Notes: generated by a model not told the origin, from the letters alone. A DNA stretch of 56,792 bases from Streptomyces alanosinicus (GCF_014650595.1 NZ_BMVG01000043.1:1-56792); one strand, 5' to 3'; counted from the stretch's first letter, positions 42,717-51,293 are shown. Program-made: numbers and translations.

Positions 42717-43661
42717 TCAGTGTCGGGCGAACTGCACCCCGGTGGGTTGCACGACGTTCGGCCGCACCGCGACTGCGTCGATGGTCAGCCGTTCGCCGTA
42801 GATGTCGGTGAGTCTGATCGCGCCACCGCACCCGCTGCCGTCGGCAGAGACGAAGTAGTTGTAGGAGGTGCGCGGCAGTTGACGCCAGCCGGCTGCGGTG
42901 CGGATCTCCAGCTCGGCGATCGGGTTGCGATGGCCGATCGCCTGGACGGCGCACCAGTAGCGGCTGGAGCCGGTCTTGTACCGGATGGAGATCGTGTCGG
43001 AGGTGCTGGGGCTCACCACACTCCAGGTGATGGGGAGCCGCCCGACCTTGAGGTCGGCGAGTTTGGCGAATGCCTGCTGGCTGAGGTCGAGTTGACCAGG
43101 CGCGCAGGGCAGGGGGCATTCGTTGGTGATCCGTACCGTGATGGATTTGCCGTTGGCCGCCCGGACGAGCACGTAGGCGCCGCACGCCTTGGACGTCTCG
43201 TAGTCGGTGGTGTTCATGGCCGCGATCATGAGGTCGGGACTCGGGCCGAACAGGCAGGCGCCGTCTCCGTTCCCGGCCTCGTAGGCGGTGGCGACGCCCT
43301 GGTGGGTGGTGTTGGGCTGAAGCCGTCCTGCCGGTGACGTCGTGGCGGGCTTCTGCGGCGGCGGGGTGGTGGCAGTGGGCGACGGTCGTGCTGACGTGGT
43401 GGTCGCAGTGCCCGTCGGGGTGGGGGAGCGGGTCGGGCTCGCCGCCGCGGTCGGGGTTCCTGTCCCGCCGGCGGTGGTGGCCTTCACCTGGGTGGTGGCG
43501 AGGGGGGTGGCCGCGGCAGGTACTGCACCGTTGTTGCGGCCGGGGAGCAGTGCCATGACCAGGTAGGCGAGAACGCCCACGGCGATCACCGCCGATGCGG
43601 TGCCCAGCATGAGCGTGCGTCTGTGTCTGCGCTGCCGCGCGGTCTGCCTCGGTGTGTTCAT
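42717..43661 (-). CDS. Membrane-anchored or secreted bacterial expansin
   Basis: 314 aa. A basic N-terminus and one hydrophobic helix (about 18-38) are followed by a long Thr/Pro/Ser linker (about 45-115) and an RlpA-like double-psi beta-barrel (about 120-215). Its blocks GDGACLFG, CGAYVLVRAANGKSITVRI, ECPLPCAPGQLDLSQQAF and ITWSVV fit EXLX1-type expansins. A C-terminal beta-sandwich of the CBM63 type (about 220-314) follows. Expansins loosen cellulose-xyloglucan contacts without hydrolysis, which fits the nearby GH12 and GH5. No TCGAAGCGCTTCGA site is near its start, so its control seems separate. Confidence 0.85.
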   Translation of the reverse strand: MNTPRQTARQRRHRRTLMLGTASAVIAVGVLAYLVMALLPGRNNGAVPAAATPLATTQVKATTAGGTGTPTAAASPTRSPTPTGTATTTSARPSPTATTPPPQKPATTSPAGRLQPNTTHQGVATAYEAGNGDGACLFGPSPDLMIAAMNTTDYETSKACGAYVLVRAANGKSITVRITNECPLPCAPGQLDLSQQAFAKLADLKVGRLPITWSVVSPSTSDTISIRYKTGSSRYWCAVQAIGHRNPIAELEIRTAAGWRQLPRTSYNYFVSADGSGCGGAIRLTDIYGERLTIDAVAVRPNVVQPTGVQFARH

Positions 43662-43853
43662 TTCCCGTCCGTTCGCCAGATCGAGCCGATGGTGCACTGC
43701 TGAGTTGCCGCAGCGGACGCAAAGGTTGCCGTCGAGGCTCTGTCCGGCCAACGGTGCGACTCGGGTACTGGGGGAAGGGTGCGAACTCGGCCTTGACGTG
43801 TCGATGCCCTGGTTGCCCGGGACGTGGGCAATCAGGGCGGGGTGGCCGGCCGG

Positions 43854-45623
43854 TCAGGATGCCTTGACGACCGTACCGGTGACCGAGTCACCGGACTTCG
43901 TGACCTTGTACTTCACCTTGGCGCCGCTGTGGAAGTGGAAGGTCAGCGTCGCCTGTTCGCCATCACGCAGTGCCTTGAGCATGTCGGCGGTCAGGATGAT
44001 CGTGCCGTTCGCGTAGTCCGGCGAGAAGGCGCCGTTGAACTCCTGGTACGGATTCCAGCTCGTCGGGCCGGCGTTGGTGCCGTCCGCGTACGTGGACTCC
44101 ATGGTCGCCAGCTGGTCACCCTGGTACTTCGTGGGAATGGTGAACTTCGCGGCCGTGCCCGTGGTGTTCGACAGCTCCGGAGTGTCGTTGGTGACCACGT
44201 CGATCTGCCAGGGAAGTCCGCGGGAGAACCGGGCCTGGAGCGTCGCGTTGACCCCGTACGCGCGATTGCCGGTCAGCCGGGTCAGGGCCGATGCCGTGAG
44301 GGTGAGCCGATCCTCGAAGACGGTGTAGTCCCGGCCCTCGGCCAGCTTGGTGTCGCCGTCCCACAGACCACGGAACTTGGTGCCGTTCAGGTTCAGCGTG
44401 AGCGACTGGGCCGTGATCCGGCTCGACTTCGCCACGAAGACCTGGTCGAAGGAGGCGGTTCCCGAGCGGGTGGTCCAGCTCGACCTGATCCAGGCGAACA
44501 GGTCGGGGTCCTGCCACTTCAGGGTCTGTCGGTTCAGGTAGGCGTAGCTTCCGGGGTCCCACAGGGCGGTGGTGACACCGGCGACGCGTGCGGCGTGTCC
44601 GACGTTCTCGTAGTACTTCAGCGCCTCGCCCCGCTCGATGCGGGAGGGGTGGTTGTCGTCGGGGTATCCGAGCAGGCTGTATTCGCCGACGTAGACGGGG
44701 ATGCCCGTGGCGACGAAGGTGTTGTGCATGCGGGCGAAGGAGTCGGTCAGGTCGTTGCGGGCGGTGTCGTCGTACAGGGTGCCGCCGGCGACGTTCACGC
44801 TGAACGGGTACCAGCCGTAGTAGTGCACGGTGGCGACCAGGTTGCTGTCGTGCAGCCCGCTGATCGTGGTGTACAGGTCGTCCATGAGCTCCTGGGAGGG
44901 GGTGCCGCCCTGGGTGGTCAGGACGAGCAGGCGGCTCTTGTTCGCGCCGCCCGAAGCGCGGACGGTCTTCTGGAACGAGGAGTTGAGCTCGTTCAGGAAC
45001 TCGGTCTTCTGCGCGGCCGTGGCGTTGTCGAAGCTCGGCTCGTTGACGCTTTCGAAGAGCAGGGTGCGCGGCTCGTCCCGGAACGCCGCGGAGATCTGGG
45101 TCCACAGGGCGTTGTAGCGGGCGAGCACCTTGTCGTGGTCGGCGGCGATCTTCGAGATCCACTGCCAGGAGTCGTGGTGGACGTTGAGCACGAGGTAGAG
45201 CTTCTCGGCCTGTGCCCAGTCGACGACCTCCTTGACCCGCTTCAGGTAGGCGGCGTCGACGGTGTAGGGCGCGGTGGCGGACTGGTGCGCGCTCCAGGTC
45301 ACCGGGATACGGACGCTGCGGAAGCCCTGGGCCCGGAGGGTCGCGAAAAGCTCCCTGCTGGCCTTGGGGTTGCCCCAGGACGTCTCGTCCGGAATCGCGT
45401 CCAGGGTGTTGCCCAGGTTCCAGCTGGGCTGCATCGCGGCCACGGCGTCCATGGCGCGGGCCGGAACCTTGACCGCGGATCCGGTCTGCTGTGCCGTGCC
45501 GCCGGGCGCGGCGAGCGCGGTGCTGCCGGACAGTCCCAGGATCACCAGCAGTGCCATCAGCAGGCCGCCCAGGAGCCCCGGGCCGCGTCTGCGGTGGTGC
45601 GCCGGTCTCTGTATGTCCTTCAT
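43854..45623 (-). CDS. Secreted GH5 endoglucanase/xyloglucanase with X2 and CBM46-like domains
   Basis: 589 aa. A basic start and hydrophobic stretch end at ALAAPGG (about residue 40). The GH5 TIM barrel (about 50-370) starts with MQPSWNLGNTLDAIPDETSW, the opening of the GH5_4-like group. Acid/base Glu195 is in VNEPSF and nucleophile Glu314 in VGEYSL. Two Ig-like modules follow: X2-like (about 390-485, with FRGLWDGDTKLAEGRDYTV) and CBM46-like (about 490-589). GH5_4-X2-CBM46 enzymes are typically xyloglucan-active. AAAGG precedes ATG 45623; the GH43 gene ends 100 bp upstream on the same strand. Confidence 0.9.
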   Translation of the reverse strand: MKDIQRPAHHRRRGPGLLGGLLMALLVILGLSGSTALAAPGGTAQQTGSAVKVPARAMDAVAAMQPSWNLGNTLDAIPDETSWGNPKASRELFATLRAQGFRSVRIPVTWSAHQSATAPYTVDAAYLKRVKEVVDWAQAEKLYLVLNVHHDSWQWISKIAADHDKVLARYNALWTQISAAFRDEPRTLLFESVNEPSFDNATAAQKTEFLNELNSSFQKTVRASGGANKSRLLVLTTQGGTPSQELMDDLYTTISGLHDSNLVATVHYYGWYPFSVNVAGGTLYDDTARNDLTDSFARMHNTFVATGIPVYVGEYSLLGYPDDNHPSRIERGEALKYYENVGHAARVAGVTTALWDPGSYAYLNRQTLKWQDPDLFAWIRSSWTTRSGTASFDQVFVAKSSRITAQSLTLNLNGTKFRGLWDGDTKLAEGRDYTVFEDRLTLTASALTRLTGNRAYGVNATLQARFSRGLPWQIDVVTNDTPELSNTTGTAAKFTIPTKYQGDQLATMESTYADGTNAGPTSWNPYQEFNGAFSPDYANGTIILTADMLKALRDGEQATLTFHFHSGAKVKYKVTKSGDSVTGTVVKAS

Positions 45624-45723
45624 GTGTCATGCCTTTCGGTCGGTCGGGCCCTTCGGCCGGCGGTACGGGTGGGTTCCGTCCACGGTCGGGACGGGACCGG
45701 TTCGGTGGCAGGAGGAGGCGGGT

Positions 45724-47235
45724 TCAGCCGTCCAGGGGCTCGTAGTCGAACCAGTCGAAATGGACGGTGCCTCTCGCGGCGTACATGCCGATGACCCGGC
45801 CGGTGAAGCCGCCGGCGACCTCGGTCGACAGGTAGCGGCCTTCGAGGGTCGCGAGCCCGGTGAACGTGCCGTCGGGTTGCTCGACGCCGAGGGAGATCAC
45901 ATCGGGTCCGGTGCGCGGCCCGTGCGGAGGCGGCGGATCCGTGATCGTGAGGGCGAGGACCACCGGCCCGGCGGGCACGGACTGCGCGGCCACGACCGTA
46001 CGCAGGGAACCGACGCGCGCGACCACCTGCACCTCGGTGCCGGACACCTCGATCTCATAGTGGTGCTGCTCGTCGAGCCGGACGGCGAGCCCACCTCTTC
46101 CCTCCGCGGCATCGACCAGAGTGCGCGCCCGGCACGACAGATGCTGCTGTCGCCGGCCGGTGAACACCACGTCGGGCTCGTCCAGGGAGCCACCGCGCGC
46201 GCGGAGCGTCAGCCAGCCGCGGCGTTCCCTGGTGGTGCAGTGCTCGGCGGACCGGTCGCGCAGGGAGATCCAGGACGGTCGCAGTTCGGCGAGTTCGAAG
46301 TCGTCCCGGTGCTCCTCGACGGGGCCGGGGGAGAGCGGCCACGGGAGTTCGGGCAGGTCCAGGGTGACCTCGCCGACGACCGGCCAGTCGTCCACCCAGG
46401 TCACGGGCGCGAGGAAGGTCTCCCGGCCGAGCACATGCCAGCCGGGGGTGCCGATGCGCGGCCGCACCCCGAGGAACACCATCCACCAGGAGCCGTCGGG
46501 CCCCTGGACCAGGTCGGCGTGCCCGGTGTTCTGGACGGGGTGGTCGGTGCCGCGATGGGTGAGGATCGGGTTGGCCGGGAACGGCTCGAACGGGCCGGCG
46601 GGCGTACGGCCGCGGGCGATCGATACACCGTGGCCGCGCTCGGTGCCGCCCTCGGCGATGAGCAGGTACCAGTAGTCGCCGATCCGGTACAGGTGCGGTG
46701 CCTCGGGGGCCTTGGCGCCGGGCCCACCGGACCAGACCTTGTGCGGTGTTCCGTACGTCTGCCCGGTGGACGGGTCGAGACGGACCTGCGAGACCCCGGC
46801 GACCGTGCACCAGCAGGTGCCGTCCTCGTCCCAGGCCAGGTCGGGATCGATGCCGGGGACACCCGGCGCCCAGACGGGGTCCGACCAGGGGCCAGCGGGG
46901 TCGGTGGCCGTGACGATGAGGTTGCCGCCGCCCTTGCCGACGTTGGTGACGATCAGCCAGAAGCGTCCGTCGTGGTGGCGCAGGGTGGGGGCGTAGATTC
47001 CGGCGGAGGACCACGACTCCGACAGCCGCAGCTGCTCCGGCCGGTCCAGGATGTTGCCGATCTGCCTCCAGTGCACCAGGTCGCGGCTGTGGAACAGCGG
47101 TACGCCGGGGAAGTACTCGAAGCTGGAGCAGGCCAGGTAGTAGTCGTCGCCGACGCGGCAGATGCTCGGGTCGGGGTGGAGGCCGGGGATCACCGGGTTG
47201 GTGAGGCGTTCGTCAGGCTGGGGCAGAGGGGGCAC
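45724..47235 (-). CDS. GH43 beta-xylosidase/alpha-L-arabinofuranosidase
   Basis: 503 aa, no signal peptide. A five-bladed propeller (about 1-310) has NPVIPGLHPDPSICRVGDDYYLACSS at the start (general base Asp in HPDPS), GIDPDLAWDEDG and KAPEAPHLYRIGDYWYLLIAEGG (acid Glu in EAP). A C-terminal concanavalin-like beta-sandwich (about 325-500), typical of XynB-type GH43 enzymes, completes it. GTG 47235 has AGAGGA upstream. It lies 44 bp downstream of the GH36 gene and is probably co-transcribed with it. It likely releases xylose or arabinose from imported oligosaccharides. Confidence 0.9.
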   Translation of the reverse strand: MPPLPQPDERLTNPVIPGLHPDPSICRVGDDYYLACSSFEYFPGVPLFHSRDLVHWRQIGNILDRPEQLRLSESWSSAGIYAPTLRHHDGRFWLIVTNVGKGGGNLIVTATDPAGPWSDPVWAPGVPGIDPDLAWDEDGTCWCTVAGVSQVRLDPSTGQTYGTPHKVWSGGPGAKAPEAPHLYRIGDYWYLLIAEGGTERGHGVSIARGRTPAGPFEPFPANPILTHRGTDHPVQNTGHADLVQGPDGSWWMVFLGVRPRIGTPGWHVLGRETFLAPVTWVDDWPVVGEVTLDLPELPWPLSPGPVEEHRDDFELAELRPSWISLRDRSAEHCTTRERRGWLTLRARGGSLDEPDVVFTGRRQQHLSCRARTLVDAAEGRGGLAVRLDEQHHYEIEVSGTEVQVVARVGSLRTVVAAQSVPAGPVVLALTITDPPPPHGPRTGPDVISLGVEQPDGTFTGLATLEGRYLSTEVAGGFTGRVIGMYAARGTVHFDWFDYEPLDG

Positions 47236-47279
47236 CCGATGGGTCCTCTCGTCGAGTCGTGATGCGGGGGTGGGGCGGT

Positions 47280-49412
47280 TCAGGGAGAGCCGGGGGCCGT
47301 GGGGGTGATGCGGAGCAGGACGGCGGACGGCGCGGTGGGCAGGGTCAGGCTCAGCTCGGCCGTGCCGGGCATCCAGGCGGGCACGGCCCGACTGGCCGAG
47401 GGGTAGAGCAGGTCGACTCGGGCGGCGGTGTCCCGCAGGTGGGGCAGGTGAAGCGTCGCCGTGGCGTCGGTTCCAGGGCGGCGCCATGCGGTGAGGTAGG
47501 TGGTGGCCGGAGTGCGCAGGGCCAGGGCGATCCAGGGGTCGTCCCAGGCGGGAAGGCCGAGTGGCCAGGAGGGCACAGCTTGCGGAAGGTCGGCGCGGAT
47601 GGCCTTGTACGCCGCCACCGCCTCGTGGACCAGGGCGCGGGCCTCCGGCTCCAGTTCGGGAATGCGGCCGGAGAGATGGATCCGGCCCAGGAGCGCGTTG
47701 GCCATCGTGAAGGCCACCTCGTCGAGGGAGTCCTCCGGCTGGGGGTACGCCCAGACGGCACCCTGTTCGGGGGTGACGGCGGTGGGCGCGGAAGCCGCGA
47801 TGGGTGCGTAGTGGTGGAGGTTCTGCTGGTCGCTGGTGGACTGCAGCTGCATCCGGGACAGCAGGGCGTCGTCCCAGCGCATGCCGCCGGAGGAGCAGTT
47901 CTCCACCACCAGGTGCGGGTACCGGTCGAGGACGCCGTCGAGCCAGTCGAGGTGTGCCCGGTTGTGGCCGAGCAGACCGGCGCCCGGGGTCTCGCCGGGG
48001 TGGGTGCTGCCGGAGCCGGGGTCGATGTTGTGGTCGAGTTTGAGGTAGCCGACGCCCCATTCGCCGACCAGGCGGTCCACGACCTGGTCCAGGTGGGCAC
48101 GCGCGGCCGGGTGACGCAGGTCCAGGTGGTGCCGGCCGGCCTCCGTCACGCGGACGCCGTCGCGGCGGAAGAACGCCTCGTCGGGCAGGGACTTGGCCAA
48201 GGGGCTGCGCACGCCGATCACCTCCGGCTCCAGCCACAGGCCGGGCACCATGCCGCGCTCCCGGATGCGCTCCAGCACCTCGTGGATGCCGCGCGCCCCG
48301 GGGAACCGCGAGGCGGCGGGCTCCCAGGCGCCGACGGTGTCCCACCAGCCGCCGTTCTCGCCGTCGTACCAGCCGGCGTCGATCACGAAGTACTCCGCGC
48401 CGGCGTCGGCGGCCGCGTCGATGTGCGGCAGCAGCTTCTCCGTCGTGGGGTCGCCCATCAGGCAGTTCATGTAGTCGTTGAAGATGACGGGCAGACGCTG
48501 GTGGTCGGCGTGCGGGCGGCGTTGGGCGCGGCGGTAGCGGGTCAGCGCGGCGAATGCCTCATCGGGGCCGCCGTCGGCGCTGAAGGACAGGGCAGCGGGT
48601 ACGGTGCGGAAAGCGGCGCCGGGTTCAAGGGCGTGCCGCCAGCCGTGGTGGGTGTCGGTGGGTCCGAACAGCGCTGTGTAGGCCGCTCGGTCGTGCTCGC
48701 CGCACTCCCAACGCCAGCCGCCGCCGTTGTGCTCGATCTGCCACACCCAGGTGCGGCCGGTGCGCCGGTCCGTCAGGCCCCCCATGGGGAGGTGTCCGCA
48801 GCTGGACCAGGTGCCCTGCCCGTTCAGGACGAAGCCGGCCCTGCCGTTGGCGTTGCTCACGCGTCCGCCGTGGGCCGGGGTGGTCAGACGCATCGGCTGG
48901 CGCCGCCAGCGGCACTCGGCGAGCCAGTCGTTCTCCGCCCACAGCAGGTCCGCGGCGTCGACGGCGGCCGGGACCTGAGCGGTGAGGCAGCCGATCACGA
49001 GCGAGCTGACCGACTCCACATGCAGCGTGGTCTGCCCTTCGTTGCGCAGGGTCACCTCGCTGCGGAGCACGGGGATGCCGTTCGGTGACCGGTAGGTCAC
49101 CTCCGCGGCCAGCCCGGTTTCCGGATCGTGGAGGTGGACGGTCAGCGTGTGCCAGTCGCCGTCGCGGGTCGCGCGGTGGGTCCGGTGGCGCAGACGCCGG
49201 CCGAGAGCAGTGTCCACGAGTCGATTGCCCGACCAGCCGCGGCCGTGCCCCGCGGCCGTCACCTCCACCAGGGGCAGGGACGCACCGGGGATGCTCTGCG
49301 CCTCGCCGGGCAGCCCGAGGTGCGTCAGGCGCGGGCCGCCGTCGTCATCGAGGACGATCTCGAACTGGAGGGCCTCGTGCCCCCAGCGGAAGGTCTCTCG
49401 TTCCTTGGTCAT
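47280..49412 (-). CDS. GH36 alpha-galactosidase
   Basis: 710 aa, no signal peptide. N-terminal beta-supersandwich (about 1-320), TIM barrel (about 330-610) and C-terminal beta domain. The barrel has FNDYMNCLMGDPT, nucleophile Asp460 in YLKLDHN and acid/base Asp528 in STSDQQ, as in clan GH-D. ATG 49412 has AAAGGG upstream. Alpha-galactose is not a main xyloglucan sugar, so this gene may widen the locus to galactomannan or raffinose-type sugars. It is transcribed from the same kind of operator (site E). First gene of a GH36-GH43(-GH5) unit. Confidence 0.9.
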   Translation of the reverse strand: MTKERETFRWGHEALQFEIVLDDDGGPRLTHLGLPGEAQSIPGASLPLVEVTAAGHGRGWSGNRLVDTALGRRLRHRTHRATRDGDWHTLTVHLHDPETGLAAEVTYRSPNGIPVLRSEVTLRNEGQTTLHVESVSSLVIGCLTAQVPAAVDAADLLWAENDWLAECRWRRQPMRLTTPAHGGRVSNANGRAGFVLNGQGTWSSCGHLPMGGLTDRRTGRTWVWQIEHNGGGWRWECGEHDRAAYTALFGPTDTHHGWRHALEPGAAFRTVPAALSFSADGGPDEAFAALTRYRRAQRRPHADHQRLPVIFNDYMNCLMGDPTTEKLLPHIDAAADAGAEYFVIDAGWYDGENGGWWDTVGAWEPAASRFPGARGIHEVLERIRERGMVPGLWLEPEVIGVRSPLAKSLPDEAFFRRDGVRVTEAGRHHLDLRHPAARAHLDQVVDRLVGEWGVGYLKLDHNIDPGSGSTHPGETPGAGLLGHNRAHLDWLDGVLDRYPHLVVENCSSGGMRWDDALLSRMQLQSTSDQQNLHHYAPIAASAPTAVTPEQGAVWAYPQPEDSLDEVAFTMANALLGRIHLSGRIPELEPEARALVHEAVAAYKAIRADLPQAVPSWPLGLPAWDDPWIALALRTPATTYLTAWRRPGTDATATLHLPHLRDTAARVDLLYPSASRAVPAWMPGTAELSLTLPTAPSAVLLRITPTAPGSP

Positions 49413-49550
49413 GGCGGCCCTTTCGAGATCAGTGCCCGCGCAGGACGGCGCAGCCACCGGGCGGGACTTCGTGCGTGACCGCACCGGTGAGCAGACCGTC
49501 GAGGTGGGTGTGAGCAGTACTTGTTCGTCCCGGGCGCGTGGGCCGGTGAT

Positions 49551-49620
49551 CTGTCGAAGCGCTCTGTCGAAGCGCTTCACTACGGCAGAAAAGTTAACGG
49601 ACAGCTTTCGCGTGAAACAA
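49551..49620 (-). promoter_or_regulatory. Promoter and tandem LacI-type operator E (GH36)
   Basis: Minus-strand TTGTTT (49620-49615), 17-bp spacer, TTAACT (49597-49592), then 11 bp later the palindrome TCGAAGCGCTTCAC as read on the plus strand (49567-49580). A 13-bp tandem duplication (CTGTCGAAGCGCT at 49551-49563 and 49564-49576) adds a second, half-degenerate site at 49554-49567. Geometry as at sites B and D. Confidence 0.72.
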
Positions 49621-49657
49621 GGGCTTCTCCCGTAGGAAACTTTCCCTTGGTGGGGCA

Positions 49658-49700
49658 TTGACAGCTTCACAGCGAAACTGGCACTGTCGAAGCGCTTCGA
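49658..49700 (+). promoter_or_regulatory. Promoter and LacI-type operator F (no gene immediately downstream)
   Basis: TTGACA (49658-49663), 17-bp spacer, GCACTG (49681-49686) and directly abutting it the perfect palindrome TCGAAGCGCTTCGA (49687-49700). This is the same layout as sites A and C. It points right, but the next credible start codon is trpC at 50084. Confidence 0.65.
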
Positions 49701-50083
49701 CTCCTACGATTCATGGTCGTGGACCGCCGCTTGGCCCGCTGCCCGATCCGGCCACACCGCGGGCCTGTGCGCTCAAGTTGCCACCGGTTCAGGCGGGTTC
49801 GTCGATCACGCCGGGCAAGATGACCCCGGTGATCCCGGAGTTCGCGCTCATGCTTCGTTAAGGGATGGCCGTCGGCCGGCGGCAGAGGTCGCCAGATCGC
49901 GTGTCACCGAATTTCACGGAGTATCCACGAGAAGTTCAATGCCCGCCCCCAAGGCCGGCCGATACGCACGCCATGATCGATTCGGGTAACCTCCGTTCCG
50001 AGGACGGCTTGGACGTGGGTGATGGACGGTCACACAAACCGGGGGACGTCCGGAGCGTCGGACGGTTCGACGAGGAGAGGCTG
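49701..50083. other. Gene-free stretch between operator F and trpC
   Basis: No credible gene was seen. Several short plus-strand frames exist (for example to the stop at 49859-49861) but lack ribosome-binding sites, consistent codon bias or recognisable motifs. I looked for a Trp-rich leader before trpC and found none: short frames at 49973 and 50021 contain no run of Trp codons. The region may hold the eroded remains of the gene once served by operator F. Confidence 0.5.
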
Positions 50084-50869
50084 ATGAGCGTTCTCGACGG
50101 GATCCTCGCGGGAGTCCGCGAAGACTTGGAACAACGTAAGCGTGCGACGCCGTTGGCGGAGTTGCGCTCGCGGGCAGCCGACGTGGCACCCGCGCTTGAC
50201 CCCCTGCCTGCTTTCCGCGCGCCTGGGGTGTCCATCATCGCCGAGGTGAAGCGAAAGAGCCCCAGCAAGGGCGCGCTGGCGGACATCCCCGACCCTGCGT
50301 CCCTCGCGGCCCAGTACGCGGCCGGCGGCGCCGCCGCGATCAGCGTGCTCACCGAGAGCAGGCGTTTCGGCGGCTCCCTCGCTGATCTGGACGCTGTACG
50401 TGCCCGGGTCGACGTGCCCGTCCTGCGCAAGGATTTCATCGTCGACCCCTATCAGCTGTGGGAAGCCCGCGCGCATGGCGCCGATCTCGCGCTTCTCATG
50501 GTCGTGTCGCTGGACGACGGCCGGCTCACCGATTTGATGGGGCTGTGCAAAGAGTTGGGCCTCACGCCGCTCGTGGAGGCCCACACGGCCGACGAAGTAC
50601 GGCGCGCCGTCGCCGCCGGGGCTGAACTCCTCGGAATCAACGCGCGGGACCTGACCACGCTGGACGTGGATCGCACAGTGTTCGCCGACCTCGTGACCGG
50701 TATCCCCGAAGGCGCGGTCAGGGTCGCGGAATCAGGAGTGACGGGCCCGAAGGATGTCGCGGAGTACCGCGGTTGGGGAGCCGACGTGGTGCTGGTCGGC
50801 GAGGCACTGGTGCGGTCGGGGGACCCGCGCAGCGCCGTGGGCGAGTTCATCGAGGCTGCCGGGGCGTGA
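50084..50869 (+). CDS. trpC: Indole-3-glycerol phosphate synthase
   Basis: 261 aa, a single-domain TIM-barrel enzyme of tryptophan synthesis that decarboxylates and cyclises CdRP to indole-3-glycerol phosphate. Family blocks are clear: IIAEVKRKSPSKG with the catalytic Lys, LTESRRFGGSL, VPVLRKDFIVDPYQLWEARA, LLGINARDLTTLDVD and VAESGVTG. GGAGAGG precedes ATG 50084; upstream in-frame codons have no such site. It stands alone, with no trpE/B/A beside it, so it may be the housekeeping copy in a split trp arrangement or a second copy tied to secondary metabolism. Confidence 0.94.
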   Translation: MSVLDGILAGVREDLEQRKRATPLAELRSRAADVAPALDPLPAFRAPGVSIIAEVKRKSPSKGALADIPDPASLAAQYAAGGAAAISVLTESRRFGGSLADLDAVRARVDVPVLRKDFIVDPYQLWEARAHGADLALLMVVSLDDGRLTDLMGLCKELGLTPLVEAHTADEVRRAVAAGAELLGINARDLTTLDVDRTVFADLVTGIPEGAVRVAESGVTGPKDVAEYRGWGADVVLVGEALVRSGDPRSAVGEFIEAAGA

Positions 50870-50889
50870 GGGCGCATGGCTGCCCGGTG

Positions 50890-51180
50890 ATGCCACGGCA
50901 CGGAACTCACTACAACCTCGACGGGCAGCCACTGGTCTCACAGGGGCCACGAGGCAATATCGTCATGAACCCGGATGACTGCCGCGGGTTGACGACGCGG
51001 CACGCCTCCACCGCATGCTGCGGGGCGATTCCCGATGGGGGACTGAACCAGGTCTGCGCCTGCGGGACACTGGTCGCGACCCTCTGCTCTGACTGCTGCC
51101 TGCCATATGAGTTGCACCTCTCACCCGACCACGTGCGGGCCTTGTCATTCCCGAGACCCGGCTCCAACCTGACTGAGTGA
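50890..51180 (+). CDS. Cys-rich small hypothetical protein
   Basis: 96 aa beginning MPRHGTHYNLDGQPLVSQGP. Cysteines cluster as DDC, TACCGA, VCACG and LCSDCC, so metal binding (a small zinc ribbon) is plausible but unproven. It starts 20 bp after the trpC stop on the same strand and may be co-transcribed. An in-frame GTG sits directly before the ATG. I know no function for it. Confidence 0.5.
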   Translation: MPRHGTHYNLDGQPLVSQGPRGNIVMNPDDCRGLTTRHASTACCGAIPDGGLNQVCACGTLVATLCSDCCLPYELHLSPDHVRALSFPRPGSNLTE

Positions 51181-51293
51181 GCCCGCGCGCCGCGACTTGA
51201 GTCAGAACCGCATCTCGCCTACGAGCCATCCGTCAGCGGTTGGGTTGCCGGTTCTCGCTCCCCGTGGGCGGGTGGTCTTCTACGATCCGGTGC

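Noticed and set aside
42717..43661. Expansin and GH12 as one operon
   Set aside because: They are convergent and separated by a strong terminator at 42626-42674.
49865..50083. N-terminal extension of TrpC by 73 residues
   Set aside because: The extension has no similarity to TrpC, and GGAGAGG directly precedes ATG 50084, giving a normal-length enzyme.
49913..50083. Trp attenuator/leader peptide before trpC
   Set aside because: Short frames here have no tandem Trp codons and I see no alternative hairpins with confidence.
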